Below, piece by piece: positions 1 through 7,208 of a stretch of 8,227 bases of DNA. The translations under genes were made by a program, and so were the position numbers. The first letter of the stretch is position 1. Each line of letters starts with the position of its first letter. Location of the stretch: assembly GCA_046735215.1 (NCBI GenBank), contig JBKPSV010000082.1, positions 1 to 8,227 of the forward strand. Reading direction: 5' to 3'. The notes below the pieces were generated by a model, which ran no database searches, was not told where the DNA came from, and saw only the letters and a program-made list of their open reading frames with translations. Source of the DNA: JAMXLO01 sp046735215 (lineage in GTDB: Bacteria; Pseudomonadota; Alphaproteobacteria; Acetobacterales; Acetobacteraceae).

Positions 1-1
1 G

Positions 2-1018
2 ATTCCTGAGCTTTCGCTGGCGCAGATCGACAGCCAGCTTGGCCGCAGCGTCGATCGTGCGATGGGTGAAGGCTCGCTATACGACCGTGAACTGGCCGCA
101 CTCGCGGTAAAGCAGGCGCAGGGCGATCTGATCGAGGCGGCATTTCTGCTGCGCGCCTACCGCACGACATTGCCGCGGTTCGCGCACTCGCTGCCGGTCG
201 ACACGTCCGGCATGCAGATCAGGCGGCGTATCTCCGCCGTATTCAAGGACCTGCCCGGCGGCCAGATACTTGGCCCGACCTACGACTACACGCATCGCCT
301 GCTCGATTTCGATCTCGCCTGCGACAGCGGTGGCATTGCGCTGAAGCATGATGATCCGATGATGGCGATGCCGCGCGTGCCCGACATTCTGCGTCACGAG
401 GGCCTGATGGAGCCCGACGGCGATGGCGTGGCAGAGCCTGGTGATCTGACGCGTCAACCATTGGCATTCCCCGCATCCCGGGACCTCAGGCTACAGGCAC
501 TGGCGCGCGGCGATGAGGGCTTTCTGCTGGCACTCGGCTACTCGACGCAACGGGGCTATGGCGGCACCCACCCGTTCGCCGGCGAAATACGCATGGGCGA
601 GGTTGCCGTGGAGATAGACCCGCCAGAACTCGGCTTCGCCATCGATATTGGCGACATCGTCGTCACTGAATGTCAGATGGTGAACCAATTCAAGGGCTCA
701 AAGACTGTGCCCCCGCAATTCACCCGCGGCTATGGATTGGTATTCGGCTTCTCCGAGCGGAAGGCCATGGCGATGGCACTGGTCGATCGCGCCATGCGCG
801 CCGAAGAGCTGGGTGAGGAGGTGACCGCGCCCGCACAGAAGGTGGAGTTCGTGCTTTACCACGCGGACAACATCGAAGCGACTGGCTTCGTGGAACACCT
901 GAAGTTGCCGCACTACGTCGATTTTCAGAGCGAGCTCGAGAACCTCCGACGCATGCGCCGCGAGCACGCGACTTCTCCCCAGGGGGAGGGGGCCGAGAAA
1001 ACCCTGGTGAACCGATGA
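2..1018 (+). CDS. phnI: PhnI, C-P lyase core complex subunit (5' partial)
   Basis: PhnI is a core subunit of the PhnGHIJ carbon-phosphorus lyase complex. With PhnG, H and L it displaces adenine from MgATP with a phosphonate, giving ribose 1-phosphonate 5-triphosphate. The frame is open from base 2 and reads IPELSLAQIDSQLGRS before the first in-frame ATG at 62. This matches the family N-terminus, so the true start lies upstream, with roughly 28 residues missing by comparison with my recollection of E. coli PhnI (354 aa). Recognisable family blocks are RRISAVFKDLPGGQILGPTYDYTHRLLDF, RGDEGFLLALGYSTQRGYGG, HPFAGEIR, FTRGYGLVFGFSERKAMAMALVDRA and HADNIEATGFVEHLKLPHYVDFQ. The two histidines of HLKLPH (codons at 896 and 911) correspond to the metal-binding pair described for E. 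coli PhnI (His328/His333). The C-terminus carries about 14 residues more than E. coli PhnI. The stop overlaps phnJ by 4 bp (ATGA). Confidence 0.96.
   Translation: MPELSLAQIDSQLGRSVDRAMGEGSLYDRELAALAVKQAQGDLIEAAFLLRAYRTTLPRFAHSLPVDTSGMQIRRRISAVFKDLPGGQILGPTYDYTHRLLDFDLACDSGGIALKHDDPMMAMPRVPDILRHEGLMEPDGDGVAEPGDLTRQPLAFPASRDLRLQALARGDEGFLLALGYSTQRGYGGTHPFAGEIRMGEVAVEIDPPELGFAIDIGDIVVTECQMVNQFKGSKTVPPQFTRGYGLVFGFSERKAMAMALVDRAMRAEELGEEVTAPAQKVEFVLYHADNIEATGFVEHLKLPHYVDFQSELENLRRMRREHATSPQGEGAEKTLVNR
975..988 (+). repeat. GC-rich inverted repeat CTCCCC-AG-GGGGAG inside the phnI 3' end
   Basis: Two perfect 6-bp arms separated by AG lie within the last codons of phnI. They encode SPQGEG in a tail (TSPQGEGAEKTLVNR) beyond the usual family C-terminus. 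The sequence looks like the core of a short dispersed palindromic (REP-like) element. It could also form a hairpin in the mRNA just before the phnI-phnJ junction. Confidence 0.4.
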
Positions 1019-1881
1019 AAGGCTATAACTTCGCCTATCTCGACGAGCAGACGAAGCGGATGATTCGCCGCGCGCTGTTGAAGGCGGTGGCGATCCCTGG
1101 CCACCAGGTCCCGTTTGGTTCGCGTGAGATGCCATTGCCTTACGGTTGGGGAACTGGCGGAATTCAGGTCACCGCCTCGGTGCTTGGCCGAAGCGACGTG
1201 CTGAAGGTGATCGACCAGGGCGCGGATGATACCACCAATGCCGTGTCGATCCGCCGCTTCTTCGCGCGCACAGCCGGCGTGCGCACGACGACGCACACCA
1301 GTGAAGCGACACTGATCCAGACTCGCCATCGGATCCCCGAGACAGCGCTGCGCGACGACCAGATCATCGTCTATCAGGTGCCTCAGCCGGAACCGCTATC
1401 CCGGCTGGAGCCGTCTCGCGTTGAGACGCGTCGGATGCACGCGCTCAGCGATTACGGGTTGATGCATGTAAAGCTTTACGAGGATGTCGCCCGCTTCGGA
1501 CAGATCTCGATCAGCTATGATTATCCGGTGCTGGTGAACCAACGCTATCTGATGTCGCCGAGCCCGATCCCGGCGTTCGACAACCCCAAAATGCACCTGA
1601 TGCCGGCGCTGCAGTTGTTCGGCGCCGGCCGGGAGAAGCGCATCTACGCAATTCCACCCTGGACGGAGGTGCGGTCGCTCGACTTCGAGGACCATCCGTT
1701 CCGGCCGATCCGGGCACCGCACCCGTGCGGATTATGCGGCGCGACTGACTCCTACCTGGATGAAGTGGTGATCGACGACAAAGGCGGCAGGCTGTTCGTT
1801 TGCTCTGATACCGATCACTGTGCGGAACGCCGCGCGGCTGGACATGTCGGCGCCGAAGGTGTGCCAGAGGCAGCAGAATGA
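1015..1881 (+). CDS. phnJ: PhnJ, alpha-D-ribose 1-methylphosphonate 5-phosphate C-P lyase (radical SAM)
   Basis: PhnJ is the catalytic subunit that breaks the C-P bond of ribose 1-alkylphosphonate 5-phosphate by radical-SAM chemistry. It releases an alkane and 5-phosphoribosyl 1,2-cyclic phosphate. The 288-aa product is close to the E. coli length (281 aa). All key residues are present: Cys238, Cys241 and Cys263 (C-x2-C-x21-C) correspond to the [4Fe-4S] ligands, Cys269 to the catalytic cysteine (E. coli Cys272), and Gly29 in AVAIPGHQ to the glycyl-radical residue (E. coli Gly32). Long conserved runs include FAYLDEQTKRMIRRALLKAV, LPYGWGTGGIQ, KVIDQGADDTTNAVSIR and PALQLFGAGREKRIYA. The ATG overlaps the phnI stop (ATGA), and the stop overlaps phnK the same way, so the three genes are probably translationally coupled. 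Only a weak ribosome binding site is visible. Nothing suggests inactivation. Confidence 0.98.
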   Translation: MKGYNFAYLDEQTKRMIRRALLKAVAIPGHQVPFGSREMPLPYGWGTGGIQVTASVLGRSDVLKVIDQGADDTTNAVSIRRFFARTAGVRTTTHTSEATLIQTRHRIPETALRDDQIIVYQVPQPEPLSRLEPSRVETRRMHALSDYGLMHVKLYEDVARFGQISISYDYPVLVNQRYLMSPSPIPAFDNPKMHLMPALQLFGAGREKRIYAIPPWTEVRSLDFEDHPFRPIRAPHPCGLCGATDSYLDEVVIDDKGGRLFVCSDTDHCAERRAAGHVGAEGVPEAAE

Positions 1882-2654
1882 GCGAGGATACGTTGCTCTC
1901 AGCGCGCGGACTGGCGCTGTCCTATGGTGGGATATCGGCGCTGCTCGACGTGGATGTCGATCTTTGGCCGGGTGAAATGCTGGCGGTGGTCGGTGAATCC
2001 GGCTCGGGCAAGACGACGCTGTTGAATGTGTTGTCGGGCCGGCTTGCTCCGGATGTAGGGGCCGTCTGGTATCGCGATCCGATCGGCCGTCTGCACGACG
2101 TGCACACGATGCCTGCACCGGCGCTGCGGACATTGCACCGCTCGGACTGGGGATTTGTCCACCAGGACGCGAGGCAGAACCTGCGGATGAATGTCACTGC
2201 AGGTGGCAACGTGGGCGAACGGCTCATGGCGCAGGGCGCGCGTCACTATGGTGATATTCGTCAGCAGGCAATCGAATGGCTTACCCAGGTCGAAATAGAC
2301 GCCGATCGCGTCGATGACTTGCCGCGCACTTTCTCTGGCGGCATGCTGCAGCGGTTGCAGATCGCGCGCACCCTGGTGACCCATCCGCGCCTGGTGTTCA
2401 TGGACGAACCAACCGGCGCCCTGGATGTGTCGGTGCAGGCACGCCTGCTTGATCTGATCCGTTCGCTCGTGACGCGGCTGAAGATCGCCGTTGTTCTGGT
2501 GACGCATGACATCGGCGTCGCGCGTTTGCTCGCCCATCGCATCATGGTGATGCAGCGCGGTCGCGTGGTAGAGGCCGGATTGACCGACCAGGTGCTGGAT
2601 GATCCGCAGCATCCCTACACGCAATTGCTGGTCAGTTCGGTGCTGCAGGCATGA
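1878..2654 (+). CDS. phnK: PhnK, ABC-type ATP-binding subunit of C-P lyase
   Basis: PhnK is an ABC ATPase that docks on the PhnGHIJ core. It resembles the nucleotide-binding subunits of oligopeptide transporters but has no membrane partner in this pathway. The 258-aa product has a full ABC set: Walker A GESGSGKTT (39-47), Q-loop Gln96 in FVHQDA, signature FSGGMLQR (152-159), Walker B LVFMDEP (172-178, Asp176/Glu177), D-loop ALD and switch His210 in LVTHD. The C-terminal segment DDPQHPYTQLLVSSVLQ is the tail shared with oligopeptide ATPases. RNLRMNVTAGGN after the Q-loop is typical of PhnK and separates it from transporter ATPases. A modest AGAGG Shine-Dalgarno lies at 1866-1870, 7 nt before the ATG. 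The start overlaps the phnJ stop by 4 bp. Confidence 0.96.
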   Translation: MSEDTLLSARGLALSYGGISALLDVDVDLWPGEMLAVVGESGSGKTTLLNVLSGRLAPDVGAVWYRDPIGRLHDVHTMPAPALRTLHRSDWGFVHQDARQNLRMNVTAGGNVGERLMAQGARHYGDIRQQAIEWLTQVEIDADRVDDLPRTFSGGMLQRLQIARTLVTHPRLVFMDEPTGALDVSVQARLLDLIRSLVTRLKIAVVLVTHDIGVARLLAHRIMVMQRGRVVEAGLTDQVLDDPQHPYTQLLVSSVLQA

Positions 2655-2661
2655 TCCCGTT

Positions 2662-3363
2662 ATGACCGCTGTGATGCTTAGTACCAGCGCGCTTGCCAAG
2701 GGCTTCACCCTGCACCTGCAAGGCGGCGTGCATATCCCGGTACTGGCCGGCGTCGAACTCGAATTGCGCCGAGGCGAGTGCGTCGTGCTGTCTGGCCCGT
2801 CAGGCGTGGGAAAATCTACGCTGATGCGCAGCCTCTATGGCAACTACCGGGCCGATACGGGGCACATCTTCATCCGCCATCGGGACGAGATGATGGATCT
2901 GGCGACTGCGGATCCGCGGACCATTTTGGCCGTCCGTCACGAGACACTCGGCTATGTCAGCCAATTCCTCCGTGTCGTCCCTCGTGTTGCAGCGGTTGAT
3001 GTGGTGGCAGAGGTGCTGATCGGCCGCGGTATACCGCAGGAGGAAGCCAAAGCTATCGCGACCGACCTGCTGCTTCGGCTCAACATCCCGCGCCGCCTGC
3101 ACGCATTGCCGCCTGCCACTTTCTCAGGCGGTGAGCAACAGCGTGTCAACCTGGCGCGTGGTTTTATCGGCAGGCATCCTGTTTTGCTGCTCGATGAGCC
3201 GACTGCATCGCTGGACGTGGAGAATCGCGCTGTCGTGGTGAAAATGATCAATGAGGTGAAGGCGAGCGGCACTGCCATCATTGCGATCTGCCACGATGCG
3301 GACGTGCGGGATCGCATCGCTGACCGCCTGTTCGCACTCGATCCATTGCAGGATGCTGCATGA
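2662..3363 (+). CDS. phnL: PhnL, ABC-type ATP-binding subunit of C-P lyase
   Basis: PhnL is the second ABC-type protein of the pathway and is needed with PhnG, H and I for the ATP-phosphonate nucleosidase step. From the ATG at 2662 the product is 233 aa (E. coli about 226). Motifs are Walker A GPSGVGKS (45-52), Q-loop Gln101 in YVSQFLRV, signature FSGGEQQR (154-161), Walker B VLLLDEP (174-180), D-loop SLD and switch His211 in AICHD. The frame stays open upstream to an ATG at 2599, but that start would add 21 residues lying wholly inside phnK and unlike the family. ATG 2662 follows the phnK stop by 7 bp; ATG 2674 is an alternative that would give 229 aa. No clear Shine-Dalgarno is seen for either start. 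The stop overlaps phnM by 4 bp. Confidence 0.95.
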   Translation: MTAVMLSTSALAKGFTLHLQGGVHIPVLAGVELELRRGECVVLSGPSGVGKSTLMRSLYGNYRADTGHIFIRHRDEMMDLATADPRTILAVRHETLGYVSQFLRVVPRVAAVDVVAEVLIGRGIPQEEAKAIATDLLLRLNIPRRLHALPPATFSGGEQQRVNLARGFIGRHPVLLLDEPTASLDVENRAVVVKMINEVKASGTAIIAICHDADVRDRIADRLFALDPLQDAA

Positions 3364-4493
3364 CGAACGAGACGATCCTGACCAACGCAGTGCTGGTCCT
3401 GGGCGATGCAACCGTGCAGGGCACGGTTTTATTGCGCGACGGGCAGATCGCCGATGTGCAACAGGGCGGCTCCTTCGCTCTTCCAGCATTCGACCTCGAT
3501 GGCGACTATCTGATTCCAGGCATCGTGGATACCCATACGGACAATCTGGAACGGCAGGTGCAGCCGCGCTCGCTGGCGCGCTGGCCCTCGCGATCCGCGA
3601 TGGTCGCGCATGACGCGCAATGCGCCGCTGCCGGTGTCACCACGGTTTTCGACGCCCTCTGTCTTGGGGACCTGGGCTTCGACAAGGACCGCATCCGCAC
3701 CTTCCAGGACGGGGTGGTGGATCTCGATGCATTGAACGACGCTGATCTGTTGAAGGCGGAACACTTTCTGCACCTGCGTTGTGAGGTGCCGGCATTCGAC
3801 ATGCTGCCGCTGTTCGACACGGTTGCCGACCATCGGTTGGTGCGCATCGTCAGTTTGATGGATCACAGTCCCGGCGTGGGACAATATGCAGACATCGACT
3901 TCTACCGCGCTTTGCGCCGTCGCGGCGGCCTGGACGACAAATATATCGAACAGCGCATCAAGGAACTTCAGGCGCAGCGCGAGCAGACCCGCATTCCACA
4001 CCGTCGCGCGCTGCTCGAGCGTGTCGCTGGCCGCGCCATTGCGCTGGCAAGCCACGACGACAGGACCGAGGACGAAGTCGCCGAGAACGCCGCCGACGGC
4101 ATTCGTATCAGCGAGTTCCCCGTCACCATGGCCGCTGCCCAGGCAGCGAAGGCACACGGCATGGAGGTGATTGCCGGCGCACCGAATATCGTGCGGGGTG
4201 GCTCGCATTCCGGCAACGTGTCCGCTGCCGATCTGCTGAAAACCGGCGCCGTCGATGCGTTCGCCTCCGACTACGTGCCAAACAGCCTGGTCGAGGCAGC
4301 GTTTCAGTGTGCGCGTCGCATCGGCCTCCCGCAAGCCGTTGCACTCGTCACCGAGCGCCCGGCTCGGCTTGCTGGACTTGATGATCGCGGGGCGCTGGCC
4401 CAAGGACAGCGTGCCGACCTCGTGCGGGTACGTCTCCACGACGGCCTGCCGGTGGTGCGCCAGGTCTGGCGTGCTGGAGAACGCGTCGCCTGA
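3360..4493 (+). CDS. phnM: PhnM, alpha-D-ribose 1-methylphosphonate 5-triphosphate diphosphatase
   Basis: PhnM is an amidohydrolase-superfamily enzyme that removes pyrophosphate from ribose 1-alkylphosphonate 5-triphosphate, producing the PhnJ substrate. The 377-aa product matches the family length. The first metal-binding element is IVDTHTDNLERQVQPR, with His59 and Asp61 (an HxD rather than the superfamily's usual HxH, as expected for PhnM). Other family blocks are VSLMDHSPGVGQY (165-176), ALASHDD (228-234), SEFPVTMAAAQAAK (251-264), NIVRGGSHSGN (276-286) and FASDYVPNSL (301-310, Asp304 as the likely catalytic metal ligand). The ATG overlaps the phnL stop (ATGA), and an AGGA Shine-Dalgarno at 3350-3353 sits 6 nt upstream, fixing the start. 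It is followed by the DUF1045 gene with a 1-bp overlap. Confidence 0.96.
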   Translation: MTNETILTNAVLVLGDATVQGTVLLRDGQIADVQQGGSFALPAFDLDGDYLIPGIVDTHTDNLERQVQPRSLARWPSRSAMVAHDAQCAAAGVTTVFDALCLGDLGFDKDRIRTFQDGVVDLDALNDADLLKAEHFLHLRCEVPAFDMLPLFDTVADHRLVRIVSLMDHSPGVGQYADIDFYRALRRRGGLDDKYIEQRIKELQAQREQTRIPHRRALLERVAGRAIALASHDDRTEDEVAENAADGIRISEFPVTMAAAQAAKAHGMEVIAGAPNIVRGGSHSGNVSAADLLKTGAVDAFASDYVPNSLVEAAFQCARRIGLPQAVALVTERPARLAGLDDRGALAQGQRADLVRVRLHDGLPVVRQVWRAGERVA

Positions 4494-5176
4494 TGGGACC
4501 AGACGCACGGGTTGCCATCTACTATGCGCCGCTGGCCGACGATCCACTGTTCATTGATGCGGCCAGTTGGCTGGGAAGAGATCCGGCGAGCGATACTTCG
4601 CTGCCGCAACCTGCGATTCTCAATATTGCCGAGGTGACTGCCGAGCCCCGGCTGTACGGATTTCACGCTACGCTGAAGCCGCCAATGAGGCTGGCCACCG
4701 GTTGCCACTGGGACGATCTTGTGACGTCGGCGCGGGCGCTCGCCGACAAGATCGCGCCATTCGATCTACCGCCGTTGTCGGTGCAAGACCTGTTCGGCTT
4801 CCTCGCGTTGCGGGAAACCGAGCCAAGTGCACCGCTGCAGGCGCTGGCTGATGCCTGTGTCGAACGGCTTGATGGCTTCCGTGCACCTGCGACCCAAGCC
4901 GAACTGGCGCGACGGCGACGCGCCAACCTGACGCGAGAGCAGGACGCGATGCTGGTCCGCTGGGGCTATCCCTATGTGTTCGACACCTGGTTCTTCCACC
5001 TGACACTGACGCGCCGACTGAGTGCCATCGAGAAGCAGGTGTTCTTGCCTGCAGCCGAGACTTACTTTGCGAAGTCGATGGCGAAGTCGCGCCGGGTCAG
5101 CGATATCTGTCTGTTCGTGCAGCCCGCCTCCGGCGCACCGTTCGTCATCAGGGAGCGTCTGAAGCTGCGCGGCTGA
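4493..5176 (+). CDS. DUF1045 family protein, putative 2H phosphodiesterase of phosphonate metabolism
   Basis: The 227-aa product belongs to the DUF1045 family, commonly annotated as a phosphonate-metabolism protein and encoded in many C-P lyase operons. It has the two motifs of the 2H phosphoesterase superfamily: GFHATLKPP (His58, Thr60) and FFHLTLTRRL (His169, Thr171). These are about 110 residues apart, as expected for a two-histidine active site acting on cyclic or 2',3'-type phosphoesters. The central EQDAMLVRWGYPYVFDTW and the N-terminal RVAIYYAP are typical of the family. The start ATG shares one base with the phnM stop (TGATG), so it is the last gene of the operon. A GGAGA at 4476-4480 is rather far away (12 nt), suggesting re-initiation. 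Hydrolysis of the cyclic phosphate left by PhnJ is an inference from fold and context. The 3' end overlaps convergent phnN by 29 bp. Confidence 0.9.
   Translation: MGPDARVAIYYAPLADDPLFIDAASWLGRDPASDTSLPQPAILNIAEVTAEPRLYGFHATLKPPMRLATGCHWDDLVTSARALADKIAPFDLPPLSVQDLFGFLALRETEPSAPLQALADACVERLDGFRAPATQAELARRRRANLTREQDAMLVRWGYPYVFDTWFFHLTLTRRLSAIEKQVFLPAAETYFAKSMAKSRRVSDICLFVQPASGAPFVIRERLKLRG
5148..5176. other. Tail-to-tail overlap of DUF1045 gene and phnN
   Basis: The DUF1045 gene stop (TGA, 5174-5176, plus strand) lies inside the phnN coding region, and the phnN stop (TGA on the minus strand, 5148-5150) lies inside the DUF1045 gene. All 29 bp therefore encode both C-termini. There is no room for an intergenic terminator, and I see no strong hairpin followed by a T-run on either strand nearby. 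Transcripts of the two convergent operons are expected to overlap. Confidence 0.9.
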
Positions 5177-5672
5177 GCGCAGCGAGAAATTGTCTAACGC
5201 CATCGCTCAGTGATCCATCATTCACCACGGTCTCAATCGACATGTGTGTCGGCAGTGGGACCGGGCGCGCCAGTCGCTTTGCAACGTCGGCCTCGTCCTC
5301 GCGGCCGCGCGCCGCCAGCCGCGCTGCGAGCACCTCGGGCGGCGCGGTTACCTCGATCACCCGTACAGTGAAGCGCTGGGCTGCTTCGGCGACGACGGTT
5401 CGAGACACATTGGCCACGACCACGTCTCGGCTGTCGATGACATCGGCGGGAATTCCGTAGCGCAAGCCATGTGCCTGCCACTGCAAGGCGAAGTCGCGCG
5501 CAGCGAACTCCTGTTCGGTGATTGCCTCATGGTCCTCGCCACCTGCGTCCGTCGGCCGCGTGATCACCCGTTGGGCGAAGTGAAAGCGAGCATCTTGCCG
5601 CAGGGCCTTGCGCGCTTCTGTAAGCAGAGCGTCCTTCCCGGCACCGCTGGGACCAACCACGAGTACCAGCAT
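5148..5672 (-). CDS. phnN: PhnN, ribose 1,5-bisphosphate phosphokinase
   Basis: PhnN phosphorylates ribose 1,5-bisphosphate to PRPP, recycling the sugar phosphate left after C-P lyase. The 174-aa product is slightly shorter than the usual 185-190 aa but covers the whole guanylate-kinase-like fold. Visible motifs are the P-loop GPSGAGKD (7-14), with Asp after the lysine as is usual in PhnN, then VITRPTDAGGEDHEAITEQEF (36-56), the characteristic substrate-binding stretch, LQWQAHGLRYGIP (63-75), VVVANVSRTVV (84-94) and LAARLAARGRE (115-125). The ATG at 5670-5672 immediately follows the TAG stop of the upstream amidohydrolase with no intervening base, so translation is probably coupled to that gene. 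No independent promoter or clear ribosome binding site is visible. It runs opposite to the other phn genes here. Confidence 0.94.
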   Translation of the reverse strand: MLVLVVGPSGAGKDALLTEARKALRQDARFHFAQRVITRPTDAGGEDHEAITEQEFAARDFALQWQAHGLRYGIPADVIDSRDVVVANVSRTVVAEAAQRFTVRVIEVTAPPEVLAARLAARGREDEADVAKRLARPVPLPTHMSIETVVNDGSLSDGVRQFLAALSRAASDAP

Positions 5673-7190
5673 CTAGCCTGGCTCGCAGCCACACCAGCGG
5701 TTGATGTGCCACTCCGTCCGCGCAAGCGCCGGACAGAAGTCGCTCACGACCGGTGCAATCGCGTCGAAGCGTTGCCGGCTTACCCCGCTCCTGGCATCGA
5801 TCTTGGTGCGCAATTCTGCCGCGCGCGCTGCCAACGATGGCAGGTCCACCGTCAGCAGCCGCTTGTTCCGCACGACGAACCGGCCGCCCACCATCACGTC
5901 TGCCACGCTGGTACCGTCCTCACCCATCACCAGCTGCGTCACCGGCGCATTCAGCGGAATCAGCGTCGGTGCATCGAGATCAAGGAACACGATGTCGGCG
6001 GCGAAACCGGGTGCGATGCGGCCGATGCGATCGAACCCCAGGGCCCGTGCACTGCCGGTGGTCGCCGCTGTCAGTGCCTGTGCTGCAGTGATCCAGCGTG
6101 CCGGGTTCGGCCCGCGTGCATGCGACGCCGCGGCGACGAAATGCAGCGACTGATACATGTTGAGATTGTCATTGCACGTCGCCGCGTCCGTGCCGATCGC
6201 GAGGTTGACACCTGCAGCGAGCATTCCGACCGCATCGGCGACACCGCTGCCCAACCGCATATTGCTGGCCGGATTGTGCGCAACCGAGGCGCCATGCGCG
6301 CCGAGAAGCCGCATCTCCTCGTCGTCGAGCCAGACGCCATGGGCTGCCACAAAGCGCGGTCCCAGCAGCCCAAGCCGCTGGATATGCGCGGTCAGCGACG
6401 TGCCGTAGCGACGTGCACCGACCACCGCCTGCACCTTCGACTCCGCCAGATGCGTGTGGATGCCGACATCGTACTCCGCCGCAAGGTCACGGCACGCCAC
6501 CATGAACTCGTCGCGACAATGCAGCGGAATGGTCGGTGCGACGGCCGGTCGCACCATCGCACGGTCGCCGCGCCAGGTTCGCAGGATCGCGCGCATTCGC
6601 TGCAATGTTTCTTCCCATGGCGGCAGACCGAGCGGCGCGACCGCTTCTCGCAGGTGCTGCGGCAAGGCCTCCATCAGCCCGGGGATTGCCTCATACAAGG
6701 TCATGTCGGCCATCATCGGCGCAACGACCGCGCGCATTCCTGCCTGTGCGTAGGCATCCGCCACGGCAGCGATGCCGTCCTCGGTCGGCAACGGGAACTC
6801 GACGAACAGATCGTAGCAGGCGGTGCAGCCTTTCAGCAGCATCTCCGCCGCACCGATCGTCGCCGAGATTCGCTTCTCCTCGACGCTGTCGTAAGGCGAC
6901 ATGTGAGGCGCTGCCGCCAGCAGCAGTTCCAGCGTCCAGCGATCGCCCATCGAGCGCGACAGGTTGCCGTGGCCATGCGTGTGCGCGTTCACCAGCCCCG
7001 GCTGCAGCAGACGACGCGACGCGTCTATCGCAAGCGCGCCGTCAGGTGCGGCCATGCCTGGCTCGCCGATCGTCACCACGGCGCCGTCGTGCACGAGCAC
7101 ATCGGCAGCACCGAGATACCGCTCTGCGTCCAGCACCAGCCCGCCACGAATAATCAGCGGCCGACGTGCGTCCCCGATGTCCTCGTCCAT
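5673..7190 (-). CDS. Amidohydrolase family protein (deaminase/chlorohydrolase type, TRZ/ATZ-like)
   Basis: This 505-aa metal-dependent hydrolase belongs to the COG0402-like branch of the amidohydrolase superfamily, which includes guanine and 8-oxoguanine deaminases, S-adenosylhomocysteine deaminase and triazine hydrolases. The metal ligands are in place: HxH at His70/His72 in LVNAHTHGHGN, His247 in GIHTHLAES with Glu250, His284 in VAAHGVWLDD, and Asp335 in IGTDAATCNDNLNM. An N-terminal beta-sandwich strand (IIRGGLVLDAERY) and the C-terminal GFAADIVFLDLD plus DVMVGGRFVVRNKRL are typical of the family. About 50 extra C-terminal residues, including a Trp/Cys-rich WHINRWCGC, are not something I can assign. 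The substrate cannot be named from sequence; deamination or hydrolysis of a nitrogen heterocycle is most likely. It starts 18 bp after the HpxZ-like gene, without a strong Shine-Dalgarno, and its stop abuts the phnN start. Confidence 0.88.
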   Translation of the reverse strand: MDEDIGDARRPLIIRGGLVLDAERYLGAADVLVHDGAVVTIGEPGMAAPDGALAIDASRRLLQPGLVNAHTHGHGNLSRSMGDRWTLELLLAAAPHMSPYDSVEEKRISATIGAAEMLLKGCTACYDLFVEFPLPTEDGIAAVADAYAQAGMRAVVAPMMADMTLYEAIPGLMEALPQHLREAVAPLGLPPWEETLQRMRAILRTWRGDRAMVRPAVAPTIPLHCRDEFMVACRDLAAEYDVGIHTHLAESKVQAVVGARRYGTSLTAHIQRLGLLGPRFVAAHGVWLDDEEMRLLGAHGASVAHNPASNMRLGSGVADAVGMLAAGVNLAIGTDAATCNDNLNMYQSLHFVAAASHARGPNPARWITAAQALTAATTGSARALGFDRIGRIAPGFAADIVFLDLDAPTLIPLNAPVTQLVMGEDGTSVADVMVGGRFVVRNKRLLTVDLPSLAARAAELRTKIDARSGVSRQRFDAIAPVVSDFCPALARTEWHINRWCGCEPG

Positions 7191-7208
7191 ATTTTGCGAC
7201 CCGCGTTG

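Noticed and set aside
62..1018. phnI starting at the ATG at 62 as a complete gene
   Set aside because: Upstream codons from base 2 encode conserved PhnI sequence (PELSLAQIDSQLGRSVDR), so this ATG is internal and the gene is cut by the window edge.
2599..2661. Longer PhnL start inside phnK
   Set aside because: The 21 extra residues (MIRSIPTRNCWSVRCCRHDPV) do not look like the PhnL family and are read out of frame from conserved phnK sequence.
3429..4547. A 372-codon open frame on the minus strand opposite phnM
   Set aside because: There are no motifs and the composition is typical of an antisense shadow; phnM is unambiguous on the other strand.
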